Of a stretch of 52,781 nucleotides of DNA, positions 18,705 to 28,258 are shown piece after piece. This DNA is from Ponticaulis sp. (GTDB lineage: Bacteria > Pseudomonadota > Alphaproteobacteria > Caulobacterales > Hyphomonadaceae), in the NCBI GenBank assembly GCA_002701295.1, contig NZUJ01000074.1, positions 1 through 52,781 of the forward strand, read 5' to 3'. Below the pieces are notes generated by a model, which saw only the letters and a program-made list of their open reading frames with translations, had not been told where the DNA came from and made no database searches. The translations under genes were made by a program, and so were the position numbers. Every line of letters begins with the position of its first letter. Within the stretch, counting starts at the first letter, position 1.

Positions 18705-19675
18705 ACCATGAGGGCGCTTTCCGGCAGTTCTTCACCAAAGCAGCGCTGATAGAATTCAGCGACAACAGGGCGTTCGAGTTCATCACATTTGTTGAGGAAA
18801 CTCATCCGGAAGGATTGGCCGACATCGCCGAAAATAGCAGCGTTTTCGGCCCAGGTGATCACTGTCCGCGGGCTCATAACGGTCGACAGATTACCGTCCA
18901 TGAAGGCGTTACGGGTCATGTCTGCCAGACGCACCATCTTGTCGAGCGTCTCTTTGTCGAAGTCTGGCAGCTTGGCCGACACGATTTCGACTTCGGCATC
19001 ATGCTCGAGATAGTTCAGGGTTGTCACAATAGACCAGCGGTCCATCTGGCCCTGGTTGAGCTGTTGCGTGCCGTGATAGAGGCCTGTCGTATCACCAAGG
19101 CCAACCGTGTTGGTGGTGGCGAAGAGGCGGAAATACGGGTTCGGCGCGATCACACGGTTCTGGTCGAGCAGCGTCAGGCGGCCTGAAGCCTCCAGAATAC
19201 GCTGGATCACGAACATCACATCCGGGCGACCGGCGTCATACTCATCAAAGACAATCGCAACAGGGCGTTGCAGCGCCCATGGCAGAATGCCTTCGCGGAA
19301 TTCTGTAACCTGCTGGCCGTCTTTCAGAACGATTGCATCCTTGCCGACAAGGTCGATCCGAGAGACGTGACTGTCGAGGTTGACGCGGATGAGCGGCCAG
19401 TTGAGGCGCGCCGCGATCTGCTCGATATGGGTGGATTTACCCGTGCCGTGATAACCCTGAACCATGACCCGGCGGTTGAACTGGAAGCCCGCCAGAATGG
19501 CCATGGTCGTTTGCGGGTCAAACCGGTAGCTTTCATCGACTTCCGGAACATACTCGGTCTTCTGTGAGAACGCGTCGACCTTCAGGTCGGAGTCGATTCC
19601 GAAAACGTCGCGCACGCTCACCTTCTGATCCGGGATCAGACTTTCAAGTTCCGGGGAGGCGGTTATGACTGACAT
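18692..19675 (-). CDS. cobS: Cobaltochelatase subunit CobS (AAA+ ATPase)
   Basis: 327 residues from ATG 19675, which has AAGGAAGAG just upstream. The frame extends 38 codons further upstream but has no ribosome binding site there. AAA+ motifs are clear: Walker [10 protein letters not shown], Walker [10 protein letters not shown], sensor 1 LFATTNTVG and the Arg-rich helical lid. CobS forms the motor ring with CobT. The opening [19 protein letters not shown] is typical for the family. It probably shares a transcript with the J-domain gene at 19797-20408 (gap 121 bases). Confidence 0.95.
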   Translation of the reverse strand: MSVITASPELESLIPDQKVSVRDVFGIDSDLKVDAFSQKTEYVPEVDESYRFDPQTTMAILAGFQFNRRVMVQGYHGTGKSTHIEQIAARLNWPLIRVNLDSHVSRIDLVGKDAIVLKDGQQVTEFREGILPWALQRPVAIVFDEYDAGRPDVMFVIQRILEASGRLTLLDQNRVIAPNPYFRLFATTNTVGLGDTTGLYHGTQQLNQGQMDRWSIVTTLNYLEHDAEVEIVSAKLPDFDKETLDKMVRLADMTRNAFMDGNLSTVMSPRTVITWAENAAIFGDVGQSFRMSFLNKCDELERPVVAEFYQRCFGEELPESALMVQVA

Positions 19676-19796
19676 GCACTCTTCCTTACGCATTCTATAT
19701 GCATGTTCTAGCTTGGACTTTTGAGAAGTCCATTCAATGGGGGAATTGAATTTACCTTTCACAGTTGCTGCGAAAAAGAGACGCAGCAATGTGGGA

Positions 19797-20408
19797 CTAG
19801 TCGTCCTGGGTAAGTCCTGCGGCCTTCAGGGTTTTGAAGGCTTTGATGACGCGTGCCAGCTTGTGCTCGGATGAGCGGTCGCCACCATTGGCGTCGGGGT
19901 GGAATTTCTTCACATAATCGGAATAGCGCTCGCGAATTTCGAGCGGTGTTGCCGACTCTGGCAGATCCAGATCAGACAGCGCGCGCACCTGAAGACGGGT
20001 GCGGCTGACTTTCTTCCGGGAGGCTTTCAGCGCGGCTTCATCAGCGCCGTAAATGCCAGCCCAGATGCGGGGGTCGCCAGAACGAAGCTTGGACTTTTCA
20101 CCGACGGGGCCTGTACCAAATTTCCACGTTTTGCGATGACCGTATTCCGCGCCCTTCGCAAAGGCCTTGGCCTCTGACTCCGTCATGCCGTCAAAGAAGT
20201 TCCACTTCTTATTATATTCTGACGCATGGCGCTGACAGAAATTATGGTGACCGCCGCCGTGTTTTGGGGATTTAAAATCGCCCGGCGCGTCACAACCTTT
20301 ATGTTCGCACACAATCTCTTCAGGTTGTGCGGCGCGCCCTTTGTTCTTCTTCGATGCTCCGATCGAAATATCTTTGAACTTGGGTCGGTATTCATAGGCA
20401 TCTGACAT
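19797..20408 (-). CDS. J-domain (DnaJ-like) protein
   Basis: 203 residues from ATG 20408. The J domain is at the C-terminus (about residues 140-203): [21 protein letters not shown] carries the HPD tripeptide that stimulates Hsp70 ATPase. The N-terminal half has four Cys and several His ([13 protein letters not shown], then HNFCQRHAS), which suggests a zinc-binding domain. This N-terminal zinc plus C-terminal J layout is typical of the DnaJ-like protein found beside cobS and bolA in alphaproteobacteria. It presumably works with DnaK. It is divergent from bolA, with 39 bases between the two start codons. Confidence 0.88.
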   Translation of the reverse strand: MSDAYEYRPKFKDISIGASKKNKGRAAQPEEIVCEHKGCDAPGDFKSPKHGGGHHNFCQRHASEYNKKWNFFDGMTESEAKAFAKGAEYGHRKTWKFGTGPVGEKSKLRSGDPRIWAGIYGADEAALKASRKKVSRTRLQVRALSDLDLPESATPLEIRERYSDYVKKFHPDANGGDRSSEHKLARVIKAFKTLKAAGLTQDD

Positions 20409-20447
20409 AGCGTGGAATATGCTCCCATCCGGCGAAAGAGGCAAGAA

Positions 20448-20711
20448 TTGACAAGCAGACAAAAACGCATAGAGGCGCAATTGCAGGACAGTTTTTCACC
20501 AGTGAAATTGTCTGTTGTGGATGAATCTCACCTGCATATAGGGCATGCAGGCTCGAACGACGATGGTGAAAGTCACTTTTTCATCGAAATCATTTCTCCC
20601 GATTTTGTGGGCAAGACGCGTGTCGCCGCCCACAGACTGATCAATGATGCACTGTCAGGAGAGTTCGAGACCGGCCTTCATGCATTGAGGCTGAAGACCG
20701 GCACACCGTGA
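20448..20711 (+). CDS. BolA family protein
   Basis: 87 residues from TTG 20448, which has GAGG six bases upstream. A GTG at 20412 would lengthen it into the J-domain start and has no ribosome binding site. BolA landmarks are VKLSVVDESHLHIGHAG, ESHFFIEIISPDF, and VAAHRLINDALSGEF. The conserved His residues of the class II KH-like fold are present. BolA proteins partner with monothiol glutaredoxins in iron-sulfur trafficking and affect cell shape. It abuts the convergent dipeptidase gene with no spacer. Confidence 0.92.
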   Translation: MTSRQKRIEAQLQDSFSPVKLSVVDESHLHIGHAGSNDDGESHFFIEIISPDFVGKTRVAAHRLINDALSGEFETGLHALRLKTGTP

Positions 20712-21968
20712 TTAGCCCTCTTCCGGGAGGCTTTCTGCATAAGCTTTGGCTTCATCGAGCAGGCGCAGCACATTGCCGCCCATGATTTTCTCGATGTCGT
20801 CCCAGGTATAGCCCTCTTCGAGCAGGCGGGAGGTGATGTTCGGATAGTCGGCCACGCTTTTGAGGCCGACAACGCCGCCGCCGCCATCCCAGTCCGGGCC
20901 AATACCGACATGGTCGACACCCATCAGATCAAGCGCGTAGAGCAGCTGTTCCATGAAGTCCTCAAAGGTCGCCATGGCCTGGGGATATTGTTCATCGATT
21001 GCGTTGCGCTCTGCGAGATAGGTCTCATAGGCTTCGCCTTCCAGTGATGACGGGTCAGAGTATTTCTGACGCAGCGCGCCGAGAAGTTCATTCCGTTCCG
21101 GGCTGGATGGCAGTTCCTTCAGATAGCTGCCGAGCGCATTCATCTGGATGACGCCGCCACTTTCCGCGAGCATTGTCAGGTGCTCATCATCAATGTTTCG
21201 CGGGTGCATATAGACGGCACTGGTTCCTGAGTGAGACAGAACAACCGGCGTTTCAGAAAGACGGATCATATCGGCCAGCGATTCCTGGCTGGCGTGTGAG
21301 CCATCAACGATCATACCGAGCCGGTTGGCTTCCTTGATCAGCTCCTCACCAAGTGGGGACAGGCCGTCATAAGGTTTTTCAATATCTGTCGCGCTGTCTG
21401 CGAACTGGTTGGTACGTGAATGCACCGGGCCGATCATACGAACACCCAGTTTGTAGAATGTTTCGACGAGAGACAGATCGGTGCCCAGCGGATAACTGTT
21501 CTCGATGCTCATCACGACAACCTTCTTGCCTTCGCCGGCAATGCGTTCGGCATCGGCAGAGGACCAGGCCCATTCAAAGCTTTCCGGATTGGCCGCGACC
21601 ATTTTCTGGACCGACATGGCCCGCAGAAGCGCGACATCGCGCGTCACCTGATAAGACCGTTCATCGAGCGGGCCTTGCGGCGAGTAAATCACCCAGAAGC
21701 CGCCATCGAGCCCGCCATCATCCATGCGCGGTACATCAACCTGGGTGTAGTCCTTGTCGTAGTCATGGCGTTCCATGATGTCGAACCAGGGCTGAATCAG
21801 AAGCGCAGGCGTATCGAGGTGCGTGTCCAGAATGACGATGCTCTGGTGCTTCGCCATGAAATCAGACTCCGGCGCGGGTGTTTCGGCCGTGACGGTTTCG
21901 CATGCGGCCATCGTGGCCAGGGCTGCAAGACTTGCGCAGGATTTCAGGAAAACTTTTGACTTCGACAT
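20712..21968 (-). CDS. Membrane dipeptidase (peptidase M19) lipoprotein
   Basis: 418 residues. The signal peptide ends in a lipobox-like ATMAAC. The renal-dipeptidase TIM barrel is marked by the zinc motif DTHLDTP (HxD), MSIENSY with the bridging Glu, VGPVHSRTNQF-type His, VDGSHAS and VVLSHSGTSAVY, and GIGPDWDGGGG. It cleaves dipeptides or related amides in the periplasm using two zinc ions. The ATG at 21968 has GGGAG six bases upstream. It is divergent from TonB receptor 2 with a 382-base AT-rich gap, which suggests possible linked uptake and hydrolysis of a peptide; this link is inference. Confidence 0.92.
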   Translation of the reverse strand: MSKSKVFLKSCASLAALATMAACETVTAETPAPESDFMAKHQSIVILDTHLDTPALLIQPWFDIMERHDYDKDYTQVDVPRMDDGGLDGGFWVIYSPQGPLDERSYQVTRDVALLRAMSVQKMVAANPESFEWAWSSADAERIAGEGKKVVVMSIENSYPLGTDLSLVETFYKLGVRMIGPVHSRTNQFADSATDIEKPYDGLSPLGEELIKEANRLGMIVDGSHASQESLADMIRLSETPVVLSHSGTSAVYMHPRNIDDEHLTMLAESGGVIQMNALGSYLKELPSSPERNELLGALRQKYSDPSSLEGEAYETYLAERNAIDEQYPQAMATFEDFMEQLLYALDLMGVDHVGIGPDWDGGGGVVGLKSVADYPNITSRLLEEGYTWDDIEKIMGGNVLRLLDEAKAYAESLPEEG

Positions 21969-22350
21969 TCACCACTCCCGGTTTGAATGACAAAATTCTA
22001 AGCGCATGTCTGGTCCGGGGTCCAGCAACTCATCGAGCAAGACTGCAATTGATGAGGAGAGGTATAACAAATGCTCAGCTGTGCTGAATAGAGACACAGC
22101 AGTTTCTGCTTTTAGTCGTCAATATCGCCTATCTCCTCGAATATTTTGATGGTTACTAAAAAGTAACTATAGAATAAGTATTCACGTTTTCGTGAGCGTA
22201 TTCGTCTGATGGATATTTAGACAATTATTGGCCGATTACATAATAATTAGACAATTGGAATATTCTTAGCCGCGAACATCCCCCTCGTGTTGCGACGCTC
22301 AAACTCTCACGAGACCTTTATCGACAGACAGGTCAGAGGAGGGGTTCCCA
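21969..22350. promoter_or_regulatory. AT-rich divergent control region between dipeptidase and TonB receptor 2
   Basis: 382 bases without a gene. Two hairpin-like dyads occur: GTTACT-N4-AGTAAC (22152-22167) and TCACG-N4-CGTGA (22182-22195). The decamer TTAGACAATT is repeated directly at 22217-22226 and 22247-22256, exactly 30 bases apart. The stretch from 22130 to 22260 is much richer in A and T than its surroundings. It probably holds the receptor promoter and its binding sites. Confidence 0.45.
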
Positions 22351-24708
22351 ATGTCTATCAAGTTCTCAATGCGGAAAACCGTCGGCGTCGTGGCGCTGGC
22401 GACAGCTCTTGGTTTTCCGGCTGGTGTTGGCTGGGCGCAGGAAGATGCTGAAGCCACAATGGACACAGTATATGTTGAAGGCCGAAGGGTCTCACAAAAT
22501 GATGAAGCCATCGGTCTTGATGAGGCGACCAATACCGTGGCGGTTACGCGCGAGCAGCTTCTTTCGGCGCCTGGCGGTATCTCGGGTCTGAAAATGCTGG
22601 AATCGCTTCCGGGGTTTAATGTTCAGACCGACGGGGCGCTGGGCCTCTATGAATTCGGTAACTCGGTCACGGTTCGCGCCTTCAACCTGCAACAGATCGG
22701 CTTCGTGCTTGATGGCGTACCCATGGGGCGATCCGATGCTTTCGGCGGTAGCCCGATCTTCCGTTACGTGGATAACGAAAACCTCGGATCTGTTGTGGCT
22801 TCACCGGGCGCAGGGGACGTGTCTCTGCCGAGTTATGCTTCGCTCGGCCCGATTGTGTCTTACAATACAACGCCGACAGCTGATGAGTTCGGCGGAATGA
22901 TCTCTTACACCATCGGCGATGACGATCTGGAGCGGAGTTTCATTCGACTGGATACCGGAAACTGGCACGGGTTTTCTGCTTATATCAGCCGATCAAAAAC
23001 GGACTCCGGGCTCTGGCGCGGCGCAGGTTCGATCGACCGGGAGCATATCGAAGGCAAAATCCGATATGAGTGGGATGAGGACACCTATATTCAGGCCGGA
23101 TATGTCGCAAACGAGTTCTTTGATTATGATTCGCCATCCGGCCCAGCGGCTGTGTTCGAAAATGACTATTATTACGGCTATTCCGGGACGATTCCGGACG
23201 GCTGTATCATGCCCTACACGGATACGAATGGCAGCCTGATCTATCCTTGGGATTATAATGGCGACGGCGTTGCGGACAGTAATGACTTCTCGCCGACATT
23301 CATCGGCGGAAGCTGCACCAGCTATTATGAAGACCGCATCAATATTCGCCAGGACGCGCTTTACAACGTGACGGCGGCGACCGACATCACGCCAGACTTT
23401 GATATCAAGGCCACCTATTACTTTGAAGACAAAGACGGCTTCGGCGTGTCTCCCGATGGGTTCTCCAACACGCTTGGCCGGTTTAACGACCAGATCAATG
23501 TTGGTCTGGATGTCGTGTTTCCACGGGGTGTACAATACGGATTGTCGACAGTCGGCGGTGAACGTGAAGGCCTTGTTGCTGGCGCTGAATACCGGTTTGC
23601 CAATCACACGCTCAAAGCCGGTTTCTGGCTTGAAGATGAAACCTATAACCGAACTCAGGCGCGTCTGAATAAAGTCGGCGGCAGTCAGGATGGCGCCGTC
23701 CTGTTCGACGAGGTGGCCTATTATCGCCGTGACTACACAACGGTTCGCGAAACAACCCAGCTTTATGTGTCCGACACGATGAGTTTTCTGGACGATCGGC
23801 TGAATGTCGAGGTCGGCCTGAAGACCCTCAATATCGACTATTCGCTGGATGGCTATCGCGACTTTAACGACTATGCCATTCGCGACGCAATGGCGCCCGG
23901 CGGCAGCCTGCCCGGCTATGGCCCGCAATATATCACGGCAGAATTCGAGAGCGATATCCTGCCAATGGTTGGTGCGGTGTTTGACCTGAACGCCACGGAT
24001 CAGATTTTCGGATCCTGGTCACAAAACTTCGCCTTGCCGCGCGGAACGGACGATCTGTTCGACAATACCGGCTCTGATCTTGCCAGTCCGCCTGAGGGTG
24101 AAACGGCAGAAAACTTCGAGCTGGGTGTCCGGACAAATCGCAGTCAGTTCTTTGGCGCGGCAACGGTTTATTACACGTCTTTCGACAACCAGTTGTTCCA
24201 GAGCAGCGTCATCAATCCGGCAACGGGACAGCCCGAATCTGCGGCCTTCAATGGTGGATCGGTCGACTCTGTCGGTGCCGAACTCTCAGGCGTTTATCAG
24301 CCGAACGTGTTCGACGATAAGCTCTATTTCAACGCCAATCTGACCTATAACAAAACAGAAGACGCCAATGGGTATACGCTGGCCGACAGCCCGGAATGGC
24401 TGATCACGGGCGGCGTCACGTATGAGCCAACCGAGTGGCTGGTGGCGAACATCTCAGGTAAATATACCGGCGAGCGTTATTCGACCTTCGTTGAGACAGC
24501 CGAGGTCGATTCCTTCACTGTGTTTGATGGCTATGTTGACCTGGGCGGCCCGAACGGGTTTGGTGTTCCTGAGAACATTTCTCTGCGGTTCAACGTGAAT
24601 AACATCTTTGACGAAGAAGTGCCGACGGCCTTCATGTTTGCAGGGTCGGCTTTCTATCGACCACTTAACCCGCGCACCTTCCAGGCAACCCTGACGGCGC
24701 GGTTCTGA
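22351..24708 (+). CDS. TonB-dependent outer-membrane receptor 2
   Basis: 785 residues. The signal peptide ends in GVGWAQ and is followed by a TonB-box-like MDTVYVEGRR. The plug domain shows AVTREQLLSAPGG, LESLPGFNVQTDG, and NSVTVRAFNLQQIGFVLDGV. The barrel carries several YxNLTYNKTED-like strands and a C-terminal NPRTFQATLTARF ending in Phe. The ATG has AGGAGGGG about nine bases upstream. The plug resembles the FecA/FepA style more than receptor 1 does; substrate unknown. Extracellular loops are Asp/Asn/Tyr-rich (DYNGDGVADSNDF), possibly calcium-binding. A terminator follows. Confidence 0.92.
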   Translation: MSIKFSMRKTVGVVALATALGFPAGVGWAQEDAEATMDTVYVEGRRVSQNDEAIGLDEATNTVAVTREQLLSAPGGISGLKMLESLPGFNVQTDGALGLYEFGNSVTVRAFNLQQIGFVLDGVPMGRSDAFGGSPIFRYVDNENLGSVVASPGAGDVSLPSYASLGPIVSYNTTPTADEFGGMISYTIGDDDLERSFIRLDTGNWHGFSAYISRSKTDSGLWRGAGSIDREHIEGKIRYEWDEDTYIQAGYVANEFFDYDSPSGPAAVFENDYYYGYSGTIPDGCIMPYTDTNGSLIYPWDYNGDGVADSNDFSPTFIGGSCTSYYEDRINIRQDALYNVTAATDITPDFDIKATYYFEDKDGFGVSPDGFSNTLGRFNDQINVGLDVVFPRGVQYGLSTVGGEREGLVAGAEYRFANHTLKAGFWLEDETYNRTQARLNKVGGSQDGAVLFDEVAYYRRDYTTVRETTQLYVSDTMSFLDDRLNVEVGLKTLNIDYSLDGYRDFNDYAIRDAMAPGGSLPGYGPQYITAEFESDILPMVGAVFDLNATDQIFGSWSQNFALPRGTDDLFDNTGSDLASPPEGETAENFELGVRTNRSQFFGAATVYYTSFDNQLFQSSVINPATGQPESAAFNGGSVDSVGAELSGVYQPNVFDDKLYFNANLTYNKTEDANGYTLADSPEWLITGGVTYEPTEWLVANISGKYTGERYSTFVETAEVDSFTVFDGYVDLGGPNGFGVPENISLRFNVNNIFDEEVPTAFMFAGSAFYRPLNPRTFQATLTARF

Positions 24709-24738
24709 TTTCCCCGAGGGAGGAAAACACAGAAGACG

Positions 24739-24769
24739 AAAAAGCCCCGGAGCGATCCGGGGCTTTTTT
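24739..24769 (+). terminator. Bidirectional rho-independent terminator
   Basis: Stem AAGCCCCGGA with TCCGGGGCTT and a GCGA loop, flanked by A residues on the left and T residues on the right, so it can work in both directions. It separates TonB receptor 2 from the convergent gene ending at 24801. Its 18-base core recurs at 25764-25781. Confidence 0.93.
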
Positions 24770-24800
24770 GACTCTGGGAATTGGATTTGCGGATGCGCCT

Positions 24801-25619
24801 CTATCCGCAGAGTGCGGGAAACATGTCTGCGGTGCGAAGGGCGACATCATGAAGGGCGTGAAGATCGTTAGTTTCGTCTTCGGCGGCACCTTCCAGCAGA
24901 TCAGGCGGAGGATCAGCCGTCTTGAGCGGGAGGAGTTTCACGCATTCGGAAACGTTTTTGTCTGTGTCGTCTGGTTGTTGGTCTATGTCGTCGAACGGCA
25001 AAGACAGCTGCGGGTCCGGCGTGGCGGCCATAACTCGCCCCTTCCAGTGTTGGGCAAGGCGTATGGCTCGGGCGTCGATTTCGCCGACCAATGTTTCAAT
25101 CCGCAGGGCGCGCTCGATGAGTAGCGAACAATCGAGCACATCATCATTCCGCTTCCGGCGGCGACGGATGAGGGGTTTTGACCGGTCACGAGACATGGCG
25201 GCGAGTGGTTGCTCGTTTGACGGCATGCTGATGCAAAACGGAGGCAGTTTCGGCTCGTAGACGGGAATGCCGCGAAGCCTGAACGTAAAGTCCACCGGCT
25301 CTTGCGGCGTGCGTTTGATCTCATGATCTGGCTGGACGGGCAGGTGATGGGGGTGTGGTGTGATTTCGCCATCCCGGCAGGCGCGATAAGCCATCCATAT
25401 GATCAGGCAACGCACCAGATGTTCGGCCATGCGGACGAGCCGGTCGAGCCTGTTCGCATCAAACCGACAGAGATGATTGAAAAAGCCGGATTTGTGCTGG
25501 CCGCGCCCCTGAAGGCCCCAGCCGGAGGTGATTTTGAGCGCGCGCGTGAGGTAGGTGCCGACACGGTCTTTCAGCCGTTCGGGCGTGTAGTCATCCTCGT
25601 TGAAGTCCGGCGTGCTCAT
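24801..25619 (-). CDS. Hypothetical protein, Arg-rich and Pro-rich
   Basis: 272 residues, no signal peptide and no membrane segment. The N-terminal half is helical (VGTYLTRALKITSGWGLQGR, then FDANRLDRLVRMAEHLVRC). The middle has a basic cluster RRRRKRNDD and the C-terminal third is acidic and Pro-rich (PFDDIDQQPDD). Codon use and the absence of alternative long frames support coding. The family is not recognised; similar proteins are probably restricted to relatives. The start ATG 25619 lacks a clear ribosome binding site. Upstream is a cluster of hairpins. Confidence 0.65.
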   Translation of the reverse strand: MSTPDFNEDDYTPERLKDRVGTYLTRALKITSGWGLQGRGQHKSGFFNHLCRFDANRLDRLVRMAEHLVRCLIIWMAYRACRDGEITPHPHHLPVQPDHEIKRTPQEPVDFTFRLRGIPVYEPKLPPFCISMPSNEQPLAAMSRDRSKPLIRRRRKRNDDVLDCSLLIERALRIETLVGEIDARAIRLAQHWKGRVMAATPDPQLSLPFDDIDQQPDDTDKNVSECVKLLPLKTADPPPDLLEGAAEDETNDLHALHDVALRTADMFPALCG

Positions 25620-25681
25620 GCCGGGGAGTATGGGGTGAGGGGGCGCGGGGTCGGATAGGTTTTTTGGGGGTGTGGTGGCTC

Positions 25682-25782
25682 ATTCCGGTGAAAACCGGAA
25701 TTTGGAGCTGTGGGCACAGATCCCGACCTGCGTCGGGATGAGCGGAGATCTTGAAGACAGAAACCCCGGAGCGATCCGGGGT
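25682..25782. repeat. Cluster of three perfect tetraloop hairpins
   Basis: Three 20-base units each have 8-bp perfect stems and four-base loops. They are at 25682-25701 (loop GAAA), 25720-25739 (loop CTGC) and 25763-25782 (loop GCGA). None has a T run, so they are not standard terminators. They lie in the 261-base gap between corC and the gene at 24801-25619. This looks like a REP-type intergenic palindrome cluster. A weaker dyad (CCCGGT/ACCGGG) follows at about 25797-25823. Confidence 0.7.
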
Positions 25783-25880
25783 CCAGGGTGTCTGGGTCCC
25801 GGTCCTGCTTACGCAAACCGGGATTTCTGGAGTTGTAGAAACAGATTCGACCTTTGTCGGCGGACCTTTAGGGCGCGGGC

Positions 25881-27140
25881 CTAAACCTCTTCGTCTTTTT
25901 TGACGCGGAGGGCCGTGATCTGGTTGCGGGATTTGCGCAGCACGTCGAACTTATAGCCGTGAAAGGAAAAGCGCTGGCCGGGCTCGGGGATGGTTTGTGC
26001 TTCATGAATGACGAGACCGGCAATGGTAACGGCTTCTTCGTCGGGCAGGTTCCAGTGCATGGCGCGGTTGAGATCGCGGATCGTCACGACGCCATCGACA
26101 TTCACTGAGCCATCGGGCTGCGGGCGGACGCCCTGTACCGGAATGTCATGCTCGTCGCGGATATCGCCGACGATTTCCTCGAGAATGTCTTCGAGTGTGA
26201 TGAGGCCCTCAAGCGCGCCGAATTCATCGACCACCAGAGCGAAATGGTTCCGCTTTTTCAGGAAGGCGTTGAGCTGTTCCTGAACGGTGAGGGTTTCGGG
26301 CACGAACCAGGGGTCACGCATGATCTGGCTGATATCGAGATTGGTGAGATCGCCGCGCATTGGAGCGACGGCGCGAAGAAGGTCTTTCGCGTGCAGAACG
26401 CCGACCACTTCATCCGGCGTGCCACGATAAAGCGGCAGGCGGGTGTGCTGGCTTGAAAGGGCGGTCATGACAATATCGCGTGCCGGAAGGTCAGCATCGA
26501 TCATGTTGATGCTTTTCCGGTGGATCATGAGATCGCTGACGGCGAGGTCTTTGAGGTCCAGCGCGCCCACGAGCATGTGACGGTCGTGCTCGGCCACGCC
26601 GCCTTCTGAGTGGTGAAGGTCAATCGCGCCGCGGATTTCTTCCTCAGCGGAGACCATGCCTTCATCTGTGCGGATGCCAAACAGGCGCAAAGTGAGGCTG
26701 ACAATGGCCTGAATAATGGCGACAATCCAGGCGAGGCCCTTGACCAGCCATGTGATTGGGCGGGAGACGCCCATGGCCATATTGTCGGAATTGGAAATGG
26801 CATATGTTTTCGGCAGGACCTCAGCAAAAACGAGGACCAGCACCGTCATCACGGCGGTCGCAATGGGAACACCCGCATCGCCGAACCATTTGAGGAACAT
26901 GGCCGTCGCAATGGACGAGGCCAGAATGTTGACGAGGTTATTGCCGAGCAGAATGGCGCCGATCAGGCTTTCCCGGTTTGACAGAAGACGGTTCACGCGT
27001 GCGGCGCGCTTGTCGCCATCGCGTTCGAGACCGTGCATTCGCCCGCGAGAGGCAGCGGTGAGCGCCGTTTCAGAGCCTGAAAAGAACCCTGACATGCACA
27101 AAAGCAGCAAGACTGCTATGAATGGCCACACTGTGGTCAT
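25881..27140 (-). CDS. HlyC/CorC (CNNM) family transporter with CBS pair
   Basis: 419 residues. The N-terminal CNNM membrane domain has three to four helices (VWPFIAVLLLLCMSGFFSGSETAL carries the SETAL signature, shown here in part). A CBS pair follows at about residues 205-330 (VSDLMIHRKSINMI, TLEDILEEIVGDI). The C-terminal CorC_HlyC domain binds nucleotide-like ligands. Relatives act in magnesium or cobalt efflux. The start ATG overlaps the aroB stop in an ATGA, so it is the last gene of an aroK-aroB-corC operon. Confidence 0.92.
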   Translation of the reverse strand: MTTVWPFIAVLLLLCMSGFFSGSETALTAASRGRMHGLERDGDKRAARVNRLLSNRESLIGAILLGNNLVNILASSIATAMFLKWFGDAGVPIATAVMTVLVLVFAEVLPKTYAISNSDNMAMGVSRPITWLVKGLAWIVAIIQAIVSLTLRLFGIRTDEGMVSAEEEIRGAIDLHHSEGGVAEHDRHMLVGALDLKDLAVSDLMIHRKSINMIDADLPARDIVMTALSSQHTRLPLYRGTPDEVVGVLHAKDLLRAVAPMRGDLTNLDISQIMRDPWFVPETLTVQEQLNAFLKKRNHFALVVDEFGALEGLITLEDILEEIVGDIRDEHDIPVQGVRPQPDGSVNVDGVVTIRDLNRAMHWNLPDEEAVTIAGLVIHEAQTIPEPGQRFSFHGYKFDVLRKSRNQITALRVKKDEEV

Positions 27141-28258
27141 CGGATCTTGGTTTCAACCTCCAGAAAGTCTTTGAGAGGCTCGATCTCTACACCTTTCTGG
27201 ACGAAGGATCGACCTATACCTTTGGTGAGAATGAGCGTCATTGCGCCAGATTCGACTTTTTTGTCCTGAAACATGTGTGTCAGAAGCTCGCTCGCGTCAA
27301 ACGTGCCTGTGTCGAGTGCGGCAAGGTTTGGCGCCAGGCCTGATGCGGAGATGAGGCGTTCGGTGCGCACAACATCCTGGCCGGAGCAGAGATCAAGCGC
27401 CTGAGAAAAGCGATAGGCCATGCACATGCCGGTGGCCACGGCTTCGCCATGAAGCACCCGGCCATCAAAGCCGCGTGCCTTTTCAATGGCGTGCCCAAAG
27501 GTGTGGCCGAGATTGAGGAGCGCACGATTTCCGCGTTCCGTTTCATCGGCGGCGACCACATCGGCTTTGCTTTCGCAGGAGATTTTCACCGCTTCAGCCA
27601 GAGGCGCGACATCACCTGAGAGAATGGCCGGCGTTTTCTGTTCCAGAAAGTCGAAGAAATCCGGGCGATCAATCAGGCCGTACTTGATGACTTCGGCATA
27701 ACCGGCGCGCCATTCGCGCGGCGGCAATGTGTTGAGAAGCGACATATCCGCCAGAACCAGTGCCGGCTGGTTGAACAGACCGATCAGGTTCTTGCCGTGA
27801 CTGGAATTGATGGCGGTTTTGCCGCCCACAGAGGAATCGACCTGGCTGAGAAGTGTGGTTGGCACCTGCACAAAGGGCATGCCGCGCTTCATCAGGCCTG
27901 CAGCGAGGCCAGCCAGATCACCGATCACACCGCCGCCAAAGGCGATCAGCACATCATTGCGCTCGGCTTCATGCTGGATAAGCGTTTCGAGCACATATTC
28001 CAGATTGGCGTAGGATTTTGTGGCCTCACCGGGCGGCAGAATTGTGGTCACGGCCTTCAGGCCCGAATCCGACAGGTGCGTGGTGAGGCTTTCACCATGA
28101 TGGCGCCAGACATTTTCATCGGTCAGCACAAACACGCGGGACGTGCCCGGTTTGACGATGGAGCGGATTCGCTCGCCAATCGAGGAGAGCACGGTCTCGC
28201 CGATGACAATATCATAGCTTCTGTCACCCAGTTCGACCCGAACAGTTGTGTCCGTCAT
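27137..28258 (-). CDS. aroB: 3-dehydroquinate synthase
   Basis: 373 residues. It converts DAHP to 3-dehydroquinate, step two of the shikimate pathway, with NAD and a divalent metal. Motifs include ERNDVLIAFGGGVIGDLAGL, PTTLLSQVDSSVGGKTAIN with the GGK of the active site, and NLGHTFGHAIE with metal-binding His. Start and stop overlap both neighbours by four bases (ATGA), showing translational coupling with aroK upstream and corC downstream. Confidence 0.97.
   Translation of the reverse strand: MTDTTVRVELGDRSYDIVIGETVLSSIGERIRSIVKPGTSRVFVLTDENVWRHHGESLTTHLSDSGLKAVTTILPPGEATKSYANLEYVLETLIQHEAERNDVLIAFGGGVIGDLAGLAAGLMKRGMPFVQVPTTLLSQVDSSVGGKTAINSSHGKNLIGLFNQPALVLADMSLLNTLPPREWRAGYAEVIKYGLIDRPDFFDFLEQKTPAILSGDVAPLAEAVKISCESKADVVAADETERGNRALLNLGHTFGHAIEKARGFDGRVLHGEAVATGMCMAYRFSQALDLCSGQDVVRTERLISASGLAPNLAALDTGTFDASELLTHMFQDKKVESGAMTLILTKGIGRSFVQKGVEIEPLKDFLEVETKIR

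Noticed and set aside
20412-20447. A GTG start for the BolA protein
   Set aside because: It would overlap the control region of the divergent J-domain gene and has no ribosome binding site, unlike TTG 20448.
21969-22350. Cobalamin riboswitch upstream of TonB receptor 2
   Set aside because: The conserved B12-box sequence is not seen; the region is AT-rich with small dyads.
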